DNA of 14,444 bases from JBKHJZ01 sp046537875 (GTDB lineage: Bacteria; Actinomycetota; Acidimicrobiia; Acidimicrobiales; VFJN01). The notes under the pieces are model-generated. The model made no database searches, was not told where the DNA came from, and worked only from the letters and a program-made list of their open reading frames with translations. The DNA lies in contig JBKHJZ010000074.1 in assembly GCA_046537875.1 (NCBI GenBank), forward strand, positions 1 through 14,444. Direction: 5' to 3'. Made by a program: the position numbers and the translations under genes. Below are positions 1-7,442 of this stretch, in pieces; position 1 is the first letter of the stretch; every line of letters starts with the position of its first letter.

Positions 1-126
1 CCACCCCCATGACCACGCCACCCGGCTCCCCGGAACCCACCGCGTGGGCGCGCCATCGACCAGGCGCCAGTGGCCCCGCCACGACCACCGGCCGCACTGG
101 GGCCGCGGCGCGGCACACTGGAGAGG

Positions 127-1599
127 GTGGAGCAGCGCACCGCGAGCGAGTCACGGGAGGCCGTCGCCGGGACCGGCGACCCGGCCGAACTCGCCGCTGA
201 TCTCCGGACCGCCCTGGCGCCCGACCGCGTGCGCACGGGGCCGGTCGAGCTCGGTCTGTACGCCCGCGACGCCTCGGTGCTCAGCGGCGACGCCGCCGTG
301 GTGTGCTTCCCGCTCGACACCGGCGAGGTGGCGGCCGCCGTGCGCATCGCCCGGCGGCACGGTCGCCCGTTCGTCGCCCGGGGCTCGGGGACGGGCCTGG
401 CCGGCGGGGCCGTGCCCGTGGGCGGGCCCGTGGTGATCGTCACCACGAAGATGGACCGGATCCTCGACATCGACCCCGGCGAGCGGGTCGCGTGGGTGCA
501 GCCCGGGGTGGTCAACCTCGACCTCACCCGGGCCCTCGCCCCCCACGGCCTCCACTTCGCGCCCGACCCCTCCAGCCAGCAGGCCTGCACGATCGGCGGG
601 AACGTCGCCAACAACTCCGGGGGACCGCACTGCCTGGCCTACGGGGTGACCAGCGCCCACGTCCTGGCCCTCGAGGTCGTCCTCCCCGACGGCGCGCTCA
701 CCCTGCTGGGCGGGCTCGACGCCGAGCCGGCGGGGCTCGACCTGCGCGGCGCCTTCGTCGGTAGCGAGGGCACGCTCGGGATCGCCACCCGCATCGCCGT
801 GCGGCTCACCCCCGATCCGCCGGCGGTGGCGACGCTGCTGGTCGACTTCGCCTCGGTCGACGACGCCGCCGCCACCGTCAGCGGGATCATCGCGGCCGGC
901 CTCGTGCCTGCGGCGCTCGAGATGATGGACCGGCGCATCACGCGAGCGGCCGAGGACTTCGTCCACGCCGGCTACCCCACCGACGCCGCCGCCGTCCTGC
1001 TGGTCGAGCTCGACGGCCTACCGGCGGGCGTGGCCGCCGGGGTCGAGCAGGTCCGCGACGTCGCCGGCTCGCACGGCGCCCGCTCGGTGCGGGTGGCGGC
1101 CGACGACGCCGAGCGCGCCCTGTTGTGGAAGGGGCGGAAGTCGGCCTTCGGCGCGGTGGCCCGGGTGGCGCCCAACTACTACCTCCACGACACGGTGGTC
1201 CCCCGCACGCGCCTGGTCGAGGTGCTCACCGAGGTGTACGCCATCGCCGAGCGGCACGACCTGATGGTGATGAACGTCTTCCACGCGGGCGACGGCAACC
1301 TCCACCCACTGCTGCTGTTCGACGCCCGCGAGCCCGGGGTCATGACCCGGGTGCACGCCGCGGGCGAGGAGATCGTCCGCACGTCGATCGCCGCGGGCGG
1401 CGTGCTGTCGGGCGAGCACGGCATCGGCCTGGAGAAGCGCGACCTGATGCCGCTGCTGTTCGGCCCCGACGACCTCGACGCCCAGGCGCGCCTGCGCGAG
1501 GCGTTCGATCCCGGGGGCGTGGCCAACCCCACGAAGATCCTGCCCGCCGGCAGTCGCTGCGGCGACCTGCAGAACGTGCCCGAGGGCGTCTGGGTATGA
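127..1599 (+). CDS. glcD: Glycolate oxidase FAD-linked subunit GlcD
   Basis: This is the FAD-binding catalytic subunit of glycolate oxidase, which oxidises glycolate (and in the family often D-lactate) to glyoxylate and passes electrons to GlcE/GlcF. The protein has an N-terminal FAD-binding PCMH domain with RGSGTGLAGGA, PDPSSQQACTIGGNVANNSG and GSEGTLG. It has a C-terminal FAD-linked oxidase domain with NVFHAGDGNLHPL and SGEHGIGLEKRDL. It matches the E. coli GlcD I remember along its full length. GTG at 127 is preferred because it gives 490 residues, close to the roughly 499 usual for GlcD, and is preceded by GGAGAGG at 120-126. That spacing is short, and an in-frame GTG at 70 is a possible longer start. 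The stop overlaps the glcE start by 4 nt (ATGA). Bases 1-126 hold no other gene I can support. Confidence 0.95.
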   Translation: MEQRTASESREAVAGTGDPAELAADLRTALAPDRVRTGPVELGLYARDASVLSGDAAVVCFPLDTGEVAAAVRIARRHGRPFVARGSGTGLAGGAVPVGGPVVIVTTKMDRILDIDPGERVAWVQPGVVNLDLTRALAPHGLHFAPDPSSQQACTIGGNVANNSGGPHCLAYGVTSAHVLALEVVLPDGALTLLGGLDAEPAGLDLRGAFVGSEGTLGIATRIAVRLTPDPPAVATLLVDFASVDDAAATVSGIIAAGLVPAALEMMDRRITRAAEDFVHAGYPTDAAAVLLVELDGLPAGVAAGVEQVRDVAGSHGARSVRVAADDAERALLWKGRKSAFGAVARVAPNYYLHDTVVPRTRLVEVLTEVYAIAERHDLMVMNVFHAGDGNLHPLLLFDAREPGVMTRVHAAGEEIVRTSIAAGGVLSGEHGIGLEKRDLMPLLFGPDDLDAQARLREAFDPGGVANPTKILPAGSRCGDLQNVPEGVWV

Positions 1600-2621
1600 C
1601 GGGGCCCGGCACACCGCGTCCCCGTGATCCCCTGGCCGGCCTGGCCGACGAGGTCGGCCCACCGGGGGCCGGCCCGGTGGTCGCCGTCGGTGGCCGCACC
1701 CAGTGGGACGTGGGCGGCCCCGTCGACGACGTCGCCCGCGAGGTGCACCCCCCGGCGGGCATCGTCCGCGTCGACGCGGCCGACATGGTGGTCCGCGTCC
1801 GGGCCGGCACCACCGTCGGCGACCTCGACGCCGGGCTCGCCGAGGTGGGCCAGACGGTCGCCCTGCCCGCCCGGCCCGGTGCCACGGTCGGCGGGGTGCT
1901 GGCCGTGGGCCGCAGCGGGCTGCGGCGCCTCGGCTGGGGTCACGTGCGCGACACGCTCCTCGAGGTCCGGGCGGTCTCAGCCGACGGGCGGCTGGTCACC
2001 GCCGGTGGGCCGACGGTCAAGAACGTGTCGGGCTACGACCTGTGCCGGCTGCTGGTCGGCTCGCTGGGCACGCTGGCGATCATCGGCGAGGTGGTCCTCC
2101 GCACCCGGCCGCTCCCGGCCACCGAGCGCTGGGTGGCCGGGCCCGCCGACCCGCTCGAGCTCCTCCGGCGGCTGCACCGGCCGGCCGCGGTGCTCTGGGA
2201 CGGCACCACCACCTGGGTCCTGCTCGACGGCCACCCCGACGACGTGGAGGCGCAGGCGGCGCTCACCGGGCTGCCGCCGGCGGACGGGCCTCCGGCGCTG
2301 CCGCCCCACCGGTGGTCGATGCGGCCGTCCGAGATCGGCGCCATCGCGGCGGACGGTGGCCGCTTCGTGGCCGAGGTGGGGGTGGGCGTGGTCCACCACG
2401 AGCTCCCGCCGCCCCCGAGGCCCGTCGCGCCCCACGTCGTCGACCTCCACCAGCGGGTCAAGGCCGCGTTCGACCCGACGGGCCGCCTGGCGCCGGGCCG
2501 CGATCCGCTGGCCCGCACGACCGTCACCGGCAGCTCCCCGACCGACTCCCCGACCGACTCCTCCCCGACCGGCAGCACCCCGGCGGCGCCCGGTGGGTCC
2601 GCCCTCACCGGAGCCGCCTGA
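1596..2621 (+). CDS. glcE: Glycolate oxidase FAD-binding subunit GlcE
   Basis: This is the second flavin-binding subunit of the glycolate oxidase complex, at 341 residues against about 350 in E. coli. Only the FAD-binding half of the GlcD fold is present. Recognisable pieces are the GxT-x-GDLDAGLAE segment (about 69-82), LPARPGATVGGVLAVGRSG, and GPTVKNVSGYDLCRLLVG followed by SLGTLAIIGEVVLRTRP. The C-terminal part is poorly conserved, as is usual for GlcE. The last 30 or so residues form a low-complexity Thr/Asp/Ser/Pro tail encoded by a short tandem repeat (2534-2572). The ATG at 1596 overlaps the glcD stop, with GAGGG at 1582-1586, 9 nt upstream. The TGA overlaps the glcF ATG by one base, so translation of all three genes is probably coupled. 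Confidence 0.93.
   Translation: MTGPGTPRPRDPLAGLADEVGPPGAGPVVAVGGRTQWDVGGPVDDVAREVHPPAGIVRVDAADMVVRVRAGTTVGDLDAGLAEVGQTVALPARPGATVGGVLAVGRSGLRRLGWGHVRDTLLEVRAVSADGRLVTAGGPTVKNVSGYDLCRLLVGSLGTLAIIGEVVLRTRPLPATERWVAGPADPLELLRRLHRPAAVLWDGTTTWVLLDGHPDDVEAQAALTGLPPADGPPALPPHRWSMRPSEIGAIAADGGRFVAEVGVGVVHHELPPPPRPVAPHVVDLHQRVKAAFDPTGRLAPGRDPLARTTVTGSSPTDSPTDSSPTGSTPAAPGGSALTGAA
2534..2572 (+). repeat. 12-nt tandem repeat in the 3' end of glcE
   Basis: Two perfect copies of CTCCCCGACCGA lie back to back at 2534-2545 and 2546-2557. A third, altered copy with a 3-nt insertion follows at 2558-2572. The unit keeps the reading frame and encodes the Ser-Pro-Thr-Asp tail of GlcE. Such a repeat could change length by slippage without breaking the frame. 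Confidence 0.8.
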
Positions 2622-3904
2622 TGGACCTCGGCCTCCGCGACGACGAGCTGGCGAGCTGCGTGTCGTGCGGGCTGTGCCTGCCGCACTGCCCCACCTACCG
2701 GGTCACCGGCGAGGAGGCGCTCTCGCCCCGGGGGCGGATCGCAGCCATGCGCCAGGTGCAGTGGGAGGGGGCCGCTCCCGGACCGGACGTCGTGCACTCG
2801 ACGGCCACCTGCGTGCTGTGTCGGGGGTGCGAGACCGCGTGCCCGTCCGGGGTGCCGTTCGGCCACCTGATGGAGGCCACCCGGGAGGCGCTCGCCTCCG
2901 GGGGCGCCACCCCCACGGGGCGAGCCACCCCGGGACGAGGCCCCGCGGACGGCGAGTGGGCACCCCGGCAGGGTGCGCCGGTCGCCGGCGGACGGCCACC
3001 CCTCGGACTGCGCCTCGGGCTCCGGGCCCTCGGACACCACCGACTGCTGCTCGCGGGATCCTCGCTGCTCGGCGTGGGCCAGCGCCTCGGCCTCGTGCCC
3101 GCCCGGCTGGCACGCCGGTTCGGCCTGCCGCCCCGGGTGCCGGTGCGGCGCCGGCCGCTCCGCCCGTCGGGCACCGATGTCTGGCTGTTCACCGGCTGCG
3201 TGATGGACGCCTGGATGCGACCCGCGCACGCCGCCGTCGCCCGCGTGATCGAGGCGACCGGCGCAGGCGTCTCACCCGCGCCGCCGGGGGCTGCGTGCTG
3301 CGGCGCGCTCGCCCAGCACGCCGGGCTCGGCGACCACGCCCGCCGGTTGGCCGAGCGGACCGTGGGGTCGTTCGCCGGCAGCCGGGCGCTCCCGCCGGAC
3401 GCACCGGTCCTGGTCGACGCCGCCGGCTGCGGCGCCCTGCTCCGCGACGCCGGGCGGCTGGTGGGCACCCCGGACGCCCGCGCGTTCGAGACCCGGGTGC
3501 TCGACGTGCACGAGTGGCTCGCCGCGCGGGTCGACCGGCTGCCCCCACCGGCCGCCACGTCGGGGCCCCGGCCGGTCGTCGCCGTGCAGGACCCGTGCCA
3601 CCTCCGGCACGTGCAGCGTGCGCACCAGGCGGTGCGCACGGTACTCGAGCGCTACGTCGACGTGGTCGAGCTGGACGACGACGGGCTCTGCTGCGGGGCG
3701 GGCGGCGCCTACGCGCTCACCCAGCCGGAGCTCGCCGCCGCCATCCGCGAGCGGAAGGTCGCCGCCATCGCCCGCTCGGGCGCGCGGCTGGTCGCATCGG
3801 CCAACCCCGGCTGCATGCTCCACCTGGCCCCGGCGCTGGCGGAGGCCGGGGTGGAGATCGCCCATCCCTGCGAGATCGTCGCCGACGTGATCGGTCGCGG
3901 CTGA
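2621..3904 (+). CDS. glcF: Glycolate oxidase iron-sulfur subunit GlcF
   Basis: This is the iron-sulfur subunit that takes electrons from GlcD/GlcE towards the membrane quinone pool. Two 4Fe-4S ferredoxin motifs are intact: C13-x2-C16-x2-C19-x3-C23-P and C64-x2-C67-x2-C70-x3-C74-P. Two CCG (cysteine-rich, heterodisulfide-reductase-like) domains follow. One runs from FTGCVMDAW to AACCGALAQHAG, the other from QDPCHLRHVQ to GLCCGAGGAYALTQP, with a late NPGC. A Gly/Arg/Pro-rich linker of about 60 residues (around 90-150) separates the halves and accounts for the length of 427 residues against about 407 in E. coli. The start ATG overlaps the glcE stop and has GGAG 7 nt upstream (2610-2613). The stop lies only 5 nt from the stop of the convergent phosphoesterase gene. 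Confidence 0.94.
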   Translation: MDLGLRDDELASCVSCGLCLPHCPTYRVTGEEALSPRGRIAAMRQVQWEGAAPGPDVVHSTATCVLCRGCETACPSGVPFGHLMEATREALASGGATPTGRATPGRGPADGEWAPRQGAPVAGGRPPLGLRLGLRALGHHRLLLAGSSLLGVGQRLGLVPARLARRFGLPPRVPVRRRPLRPSGTDVWLFTGCVMDAWMRPAHAAVARVIEATGAGVSPAPPGAACCGALAQHAGLGDHARRLAERTVGSFAGSRALPPDAPVLVDAAGCGALLRDAGRLVGTPDARAFETRVLDVHEWLAARVDRLPPPAATSGPRPVVAVQDPCHLRHVQRAHQAVRTVLERYVDVVELDDDGLCCGAGGAYALTQPELAAAIRERKVAAIARSGARLVASANPGCMLHLAPALAEAGVEIAHPCEIVADVIGRG

Positions 3905-3909
3905 GGGGA

Positions 3910-4665
3910 TCAGGCCTCGGCGGCCACGTGGAGCCGCTCGTGCACCGGCGTGCGGAGATCGAACAGCCGGTAGGCGCGCTGGATCACCGGCTGGGCCACG
4001 TTGCGCACCCGCACGCCGCCCGGGGTCACACCCCGCTCGCTGCCCGCGTGGGCGTGCCCGTGGATCACCAGGTCGGCGCCCACGGTGTCCACCGCCTCGG
4101 CGAGCAGGTGGCTCCCCAGGAACGGGTAGATCTCGGGCCGCTCGCCGCGCAGCGTGTCGGGCACCGGCGAGTAGTGGAGCAGGGCCACCGTGCGATCGGC
4201 CTCGCCCGCCACCGCCGCGAGGGCGTCGTGCAGCGCGGCGGCCTCGAGCTGCGCCTCGCGGACGAAGGCCTTCATCGCCGGCTCGCCGAAGGCCGTGGCG
4301 CCCGCCCCGGCGAAGCCGCTGCCGAAGCCCTTCACGCCGGCGATGCCGAGGACGGTGCCGCCGATGTCGATCGTCACGTGCGCGCCCTGGAGCACCCGGA
4401 TGCCGCCGGCCTCCAGCACGGCGGTCACCTCGCCGGGACGGTCGTCGTGGTGGTCGTGGTTGCCGAGCACAGCGACGACGGGCACCTGCACGTCGCGGAG
4501 CTCGCCCACCGCCAGCTCCGCCTCCTCCGGGTCGCCGCAGCGGGTCAGGTCGCCCGCGAGCAGCAGCACGTCGGCCCGCTCTCCCACGTGCGCCAGCCCG
4601 GGCGCCACCTGACCGACCGAGTCGCGGCCCACGTGGATGTCCCCGACCGCGGCGATGAGGGTCAC
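3910..4665 (-). CDS. Calcineurin-like metallophosphoesterase
   Basis: This is a 251-residue metallophosphoesterase with the complete dimetal signature in order: D9-x-H11 (VGDIHVG), GD-L at D39 (LLAGDLTRCGD), GNHD at N69-H70 (VLGNHDHHDD), H164 (ALLHYSPVPD) and the closing GHAH at H202/H204 (VIHGHAHAG). The family cleaves phosphomonoesters, phosphodiesters or cyclic nucleotides, and the substrate cannot be read from the sequence. There is no signal peptide or membrane segment, so it is probably cytoplasmic. The GTG start is supported by a strong GAGGAG site 5 nt upstream, inside the end of the BON gene. The genes overlap as GTGA, so this looks like the last gene of a translationally coupled trio with the BON protein and the nucleotidyltransferase. 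It faces glcF with only 5 nt between stop codons. Confidence 0.88.
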   Translation of the reverse strand: MTLIAAVGDIHVGRDSVGQVAPGLAHVGERADVLLLAGDLTRCGDPEEAELAVGELRDVQVPVVAVLGNHDHHDDRPGEVTAVLEAGGIRVLQGAHVTIDIGGTVLGIAGVKGFGSGFAGAGATAFGEPAMKAFVREAQLEAAALHDALAAVAGEADRTVALLHYSPVPDTLRGERPEIYPFLGSHLLAEAVDTVGADLVIHGHAHAGSERGVTPGGVRVRNVAQPVIQRAYRLFDLRTPVHERLHVAAEA

Positions 4666-4925
4666 GTCAGCTCCTCGGCGGCGCCCGTCTCGTCGTGCGG
4701 CACCACGGCCAGCTGGTTCACGATCTCGCGGCCCGGCATCACCTCGGCCACCACCTCGGCGATCGCGCGCCGTTGCGCCTCGGTCGCCACGGTGCCCGAC
4801 AGCACGAGGCGGTCTCTCGCCAGCGTGACCTCCACGCCGAGCTCGAGGGCCCGGGGGTCGGTGGCCAGGGCGTCCTGGATGTGCCGGACGACGTAGTCAG
4901 CCGGCTGGGACGCGGGGCCTGACAT
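4662..4925 (-). CDS. Small BON-domain protein
   Basis: This is an 87-residue protein consisting almost entirely of one BON (bacterial OsmY and nodulation) domain, about residues 12-76. It shows the typical alternation: a helix (VVRHIQDALATDPRAL), a strand pair with LVLSGTVATEAQR, a helix (AIAEVVAEV), and a closing GREIVNQLAV strand. The family is associated with binding phospholipid surfaces, envelope stress or small-molecule ligands. No signal peptide is visible, so this one is likely cytoplasmic and could be an adaptor. ATG at 4925 was chosen over longer upstream frames because it overlaps the nucleotidyltransferase stop by one base (TGATG) and leaves exactly the BON domain. Its own stop overlaps the phosphoesterase GTG. 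Confidence 0.82.
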   Translation of the reverse strand: MSGPASQPADYVVRHIQDALATDPRALELGVEVTLARDRLVLSGTVATEAQRRAIAEVVAEVMPGREIVNQLAVVPHDETGAAEELT

Positions 4926-5566
4926 CACCGGACGCCCTGCTGAGGCTCGCGGTGCGCGGCGGCGAGGAGGTCGTCGATCACCCGACCGGGCACCGACACC
5001 CCGTCCGCCTCGGCGTAGAGCAGCAGGCTCAGCAGGCGGTGTGGCCCCGCCTGCCGGCCCCGGCGGACCAGGTACTCCCAGTCGAGCTCGCAGCGCGCGA
5101 CGACCGCCAGCGCGTCGTACCAGTGGCTCGGACTGTGCTCGGCGGCCGCCACCGCCTTGATGACCACCAGGTCCTCGGGCGACACCAGCGGCGCGACCAC
5201 GCCCATGTGCTCGCGCTCGCTCCCCCGGCGCAGCATCTCGTGGTCGAGCTCGAGGCCACCGGTCGACCGAAAGATCACGTCGACGAGCACGCCGTGCTTG
5301 ACGGCCTTGTAGATCCACTGCGGGTCGGTCTCCTCGGTGTCGAACCCCGCGCCGGCCAGCGCCTCGATCGCCGGCCCCGCCCCGTCGGGCCGCACGAACA
5401 CGTCGATGTCATCGGTGGGGCGCCGGCGGGCCAGGGTGGCCGCGCTCAGGCCGCCCATCAGCAGGAAGTCGACACGGGCCGAGCGCAGGGCGTCCACGAC
5501 CTCGGCCAGCGTCCGCCGGATCTGGTCGGTCGACGGCTCCGCGCCGCGTGCGTAGTGGGATCCCAT
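4925..5566 (-). CDS. Nucleotidyltransferase-fold protein (MNT/AbiEii-like)
   Basis: This is a 213-residue protein with the minimal pol-beta-type nucleotidyltransferase core. GG at 38-39 (LLMGGLSAATLA) is followed by the metal-binding D53-x-D55 (RPTDDIDVFV) and a third acidic residue, D96, in HGVLVDVIF. The later part (SPEDLVVIKAVAA) resembles the LxxLKLxA stretch of nucleotidyltransferases found in AbiEii/MNT-type proteins and in uncharacterised housekeeping relatives. All three catalytic carboxylates are present, so it is probably active, but its target is unknown. It begins at an ATG with only a weak ribosome site (GGGA). It lies 48 nt downstream of the phenylalanine hydroxylase gene and overlaps the BON gene by one base. 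No HEPN partner or toxin candidate is adjacent, which argues against a classical toxin-antitoxin pair. Confidence 0.78.
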   Translation of the reverse strand: MGSHYARGAEPSTDQIRRTLAEVVDALRSARVDFLLMGGLSAATLARRRPTDDIDVFVRPDGAGPAIEALAGAGFDTEETDPQWIYKAVKHGVLVDVIFRSTGGLELDHEMLRRGSEREHMGVVAPLVSPEDLVVIKAVAAAEHSPSHWYDALAVVARCELDWEYLVRRGRQAGPHRLLSLLLYAEADGVSVPGRVIDDLLAAAHREPQQGVR

Positions 5567-5614
5567 GTCGTCCCAAGGGTTCCCTCGGCGCGCGGTCGAC
5601 GAAACCTGGGGAGG

Positions 5615-6466
5615 TCAGCCGTAGATGCGCCGGTGAGCCTCGTCGTCGTAGCCGCCGAAGAACTCGGTGAGGTCGTGCACCATCTGGTCGAACGACTCCG
5701 CCGCGAACAGTACGGGCTGGTAGCGGGTGATGTCGTACTCGAGCGTGCCCATCTGCCGCAGGTCCCAGGGCCTGATCTCGGCGTCGCGGAACACGTCGAT
5801 CTCACCGTACGACGACAGCAGGCCGGCCCCGTAGGCCCGCAGCTCGCCCCGCTCGTGGACCACACCGAACTCCAGCGTGAACCAGAAGACCTTCGAGAAC
5901 GCGTCGAGCGCGGCGTCGCCGGTCGCCCGCACCGACGCGTGCCCGGCCACCTCGTACAGGTCGGCGAACACCGGGTTGGCCAGCATGTTGGCGTGCCCGA
6001 TGATCTCGTGCACGATGTCGGGTTCGGGGGTGTAGAAGGGCACCGAGTGGTGCCGGATGTACTGGGTCGACAGGAACGTCCGGCGGGCGAGCGCACCGTA
6101 GAAGGTGCGGGTGGGCACCAGGCCCGGCACCGGCTGGATGTGGAACCCGGTCAGCGCGTGCACCCGCTCGTCGACCTCCCGCAGCTGCGGCACGCGATCG
6201 GCGGGCAGGGTGAGCGCGGCGGCACCGTCGAGGTACGCCCGGCAGGCGTACCGCTGGTGCTTCACCGCCAGCTCGCGTGACACCACCCGCCAGACCTCGT
6301 CCTCCTCGGGGGTGTAGTGCACGTCGGCGATCGGCTGGCCGGGCACGTGGGCCTCGCCCACCGCGGCGATGGCGGCGCGGCGGGCCCGGTACTCGGGGTC
6401 GGAGACGCCGGGGTGGTCGTCGGGGAGGTCGTAGGTCGGCTGACGCTCGGGAGCGGTCCGGACCAT
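5615..6466 (-). CDS. phhA: Phenylalanine 4-monooxygenase (aromatic amino acid hydroxylase)
   Basis: This enzyme hydroxylates phenylalanine to tyrosine using non-heme iron, O2 and tetrahydropterin. The facial triad is intact: H153 and H158 in PDIVHEIIGHANML, and E199 in SKVFWFTLEFGVV. FHIQPVPGLVPTRTFYGALA, HHSVPFYTPEP and the SSYGE element are further signatures of the family. The 283 residues are the catalytic domain only, without the regulatory ACT domain of animal enzymes. ATG at 6466 is preferred because GGAGG lies 11 nt upstream (a second GGAGG is only 1 nt away). An in-frame GTG at 6502 would add 12 residues. No pterin dehydratase or homogentisate pathway gene is in the window. The nucleotidyltransferase gene follows after 48 nt and may be co-transcribed. 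Confidence 0.94.
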   Translation of the reverse strand: MVRTAPERQPTYDLPDDHPGVSDPEYRARRAAIAAVGEAHVPGQPIADVHYTPEEDEVWRVVSRELAVKHQRYACRAYLDGAAALTLPADRVPQLREVDERVHALTGFHIQPVPGLVPTRTFYGALARRTFLSTQYIRHHSVPFYTPEPDIVHEIIGHANMLANPVFADLYEVAGHASVRATGDAALDAFSKVFWFTLEFGVVHERGELRAYGAGLLSSYGEIDVFRDAEIRPWDLRQMGTLEYDITRYQPVLFAAESFDQMVHDLTEFFGGYDDEAHRRIYG

Positions 6467-6532
6467 GCCTCCATGGTCCTCCGTCGAGGCCCGCGGGTCC
6501 ACCCCCTCCGCCGGGCCGGGCCGCCGAGCCGG

Positions 6533-7288
6533 TCAGTAGCCGAACACCTGTACCCAGACCCACTCACCCTCGTCGAGCCCGACCCCGATGGCCCGGAAGT
6601 CGCAATTGAGGATGTTGGCCCGGTGGCCCGGCGAGTCCATCCACGCGGACACCACCGCCTCGGCACTCCGCTGCCCGCGGGCGATGTTCTCCCCGCCGGG
6701 CTGTGCGTAGCCGGCGGCACGGGCCCGGTCGGCGAACGTGGCTCCGTCGAGCGAGGTGTGCGAGAAGTAGTCGTGGGCGGCCATGTCGTCGGCGTGGTCC
6801 TGCGCCGCGGCGGCGAGACGCCCGTCCACGACCAGGGCCGGGCAGCCGGCACCGGCCCGGGCGTCGTTGGTCAGGGCCACGACCGCGTCGGTCTCCGTGC
6901 CGTGGGCGGCCTGCGAGGCGGTCGTGGTGGGGTCGGGGGGCGGTGCGGCGGTGGCCGGGGCGGCGGTCGTCGTGCTCGACGGCGTCGGGGCGGTGGTGGT
7001 CGTCGACGTCGTGGACATGGCCGTGCTCGACGGCGACCCCCCGGGAGCGCCGTCCCCGCCGGCGGGGGGCTGTGACCGGACGCGGTCGCCGGCGTCACGG
7101 GCCCCGTCGCCGGCGGCCCCACCGGTCGGTTCCACCGGCTGGTGCGTCGCGGCGGGGCCCAGGAGCAACGTGCCGTGGTCGGAGGAGAGCTCCACCAGGG
7201 CGCCCACGCCGAGCGGCGCCACGCACGCGACGACCAGGACCGCGAGCAGGCGCCGGAGCGACAGCGGCGCACCTCCCCCAGACGGCAC
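6533..7288 (-). CDS. Secreted or membrane-anchored CAP-domain (SCP/PR-1) protein
   Basis: This is a 251-residue exported protein. An N-terminal hydrophobic segment (about 11-34, after two arginines) acts as signal or anchor. It is followed by a low-complexity stalk of about 95 residues that becomes a nearly pure Thr/Ser/Ala/Pro run (90-128). The CAP domain fills 132-251. The CAP cavity residues are visible: H165 (DHADDMA), E200 (GGENIARG) and H222 (SPGHRANIL). Cysteines C149 (AGCPAL) and C229 (LNCDFRAIGVG) probably form the usual disulfide. Bacterial CAP proteins are extracytoplasmic, but their activity is mostly unknown. The GTG at 7288 lacks a good ribosome site; a TACGCT hexamer ends 7 nt upstream, which suggests a leaderless start. 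The phhA gene follows 66 nt downstream. Confidence 0.86.
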   Translation of the reverse strand: MPSGGGAPLSLRRLLAVLVVACVAPLGVGALVELSSDHGTLLLGPAATHQPVEPTGGAAGDGARDAGDRVRSQPPAGGDGAPGGSPSSTAMSTTSTTTTAPTPSSTTTAAPATAAPPPDPTTTASQAAHGTETDAVVALTNDARAGAGCPALVVDGRLAAAAQDHADDMAAHDYFSHTSLDGATFADRARAAGYAQPGGENIARGQRSAEAVVSAWMDSPGHRANILNCDFRAIGVGLDEGEWVWVQVFGY

Positions 7289-7301
7289 GGCACCGAGCGT
7301 A
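7289..7301 (-). promoter_or_regulatory. Candidate -10 element for a leaderless CAP-gene transcript
   Basis: On the minus strand TACGCT (7301-7296) fits the TAnnnT -10 pattern. It is followed by 7 nt and then the GTG start at 7288, so transcription would begin at or beside the start codon. I see no good -35 element. The call rests on spacing and on the scarcity of TAnnnT in this GC-rich sequence. Confidence 0.4.
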
Positions 7302-7342
7302 GCCGGTCATCCGCCGCCGGGAATTCCGCCGGGCCGGAGCGG

Positions 7343-7442
7343 AAATGATGTTTGTCCCCGTAGCGGTGGGTAGCCGTGGCTGAAACCGGACCGACCCGGA
7401 GCCCCGGTGGGCTCCGATCCTGGGGCGGCCTGGAAAGGACTG
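7343..7442 (+). promoter_or_regulatory. Structured leader upstream of the small membrane ORF
   Basis: About 100 nt separate the AT-richer patch near 7343-7353 from the ORF at 7443. Two nearly identical 10-mers sit back to back at 7360-7369 and 7370-7379 (GTAGCGGTGG, GTAGCCGTGG). They are followed by a perfect 8-bp stem-loop at 7397-7416: arms CGGAGCCC and GGGCTCCG, loop CGGT. A purine-rich ribosome site (GGAAAGG, 7432-7438) follows. It is laid out like a 5' leader with a cis-regulatory hairpin. I could not match it to a riboswitch class I know. Confidence 0.35.

Noticed and set aside
67..104. Inverted repeat CCAGTG/CACTGG upstream of glcD as an operator
   Set aside because: The arms are only 6 bp with 22 nt between, and the surrounding sequence is GC-rich enough to produce this by chance.
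1624..4896. Open frame of about 1090 codons on the plus strand across glcE, glcF and the phosphoesterase region
   Set aside because: It crosses three well-supported genes and a change of coding strand, and its product is mostly Arg/Pro/Ala low complexity.
4925..5566. Toxin-antitoxin pair (MNT/HEPN or AbiE type)
   Set aside because: Only the nucleotidyltransferase fold is present. The neighbours are a BON protein and a phosphoesterase, and no HEPN or AbiEi-like gene is adjacent.
7343..7442. A known riboswitch (c-di-AMP, c-di-GMP or SAM class) in the leader of the small ORF
   Set aside because: The GCTGAAACC-like stretch is suggestive, but the conserved core elements and total length of these classes are not present. 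It is kept only as an unclassified structured leader.
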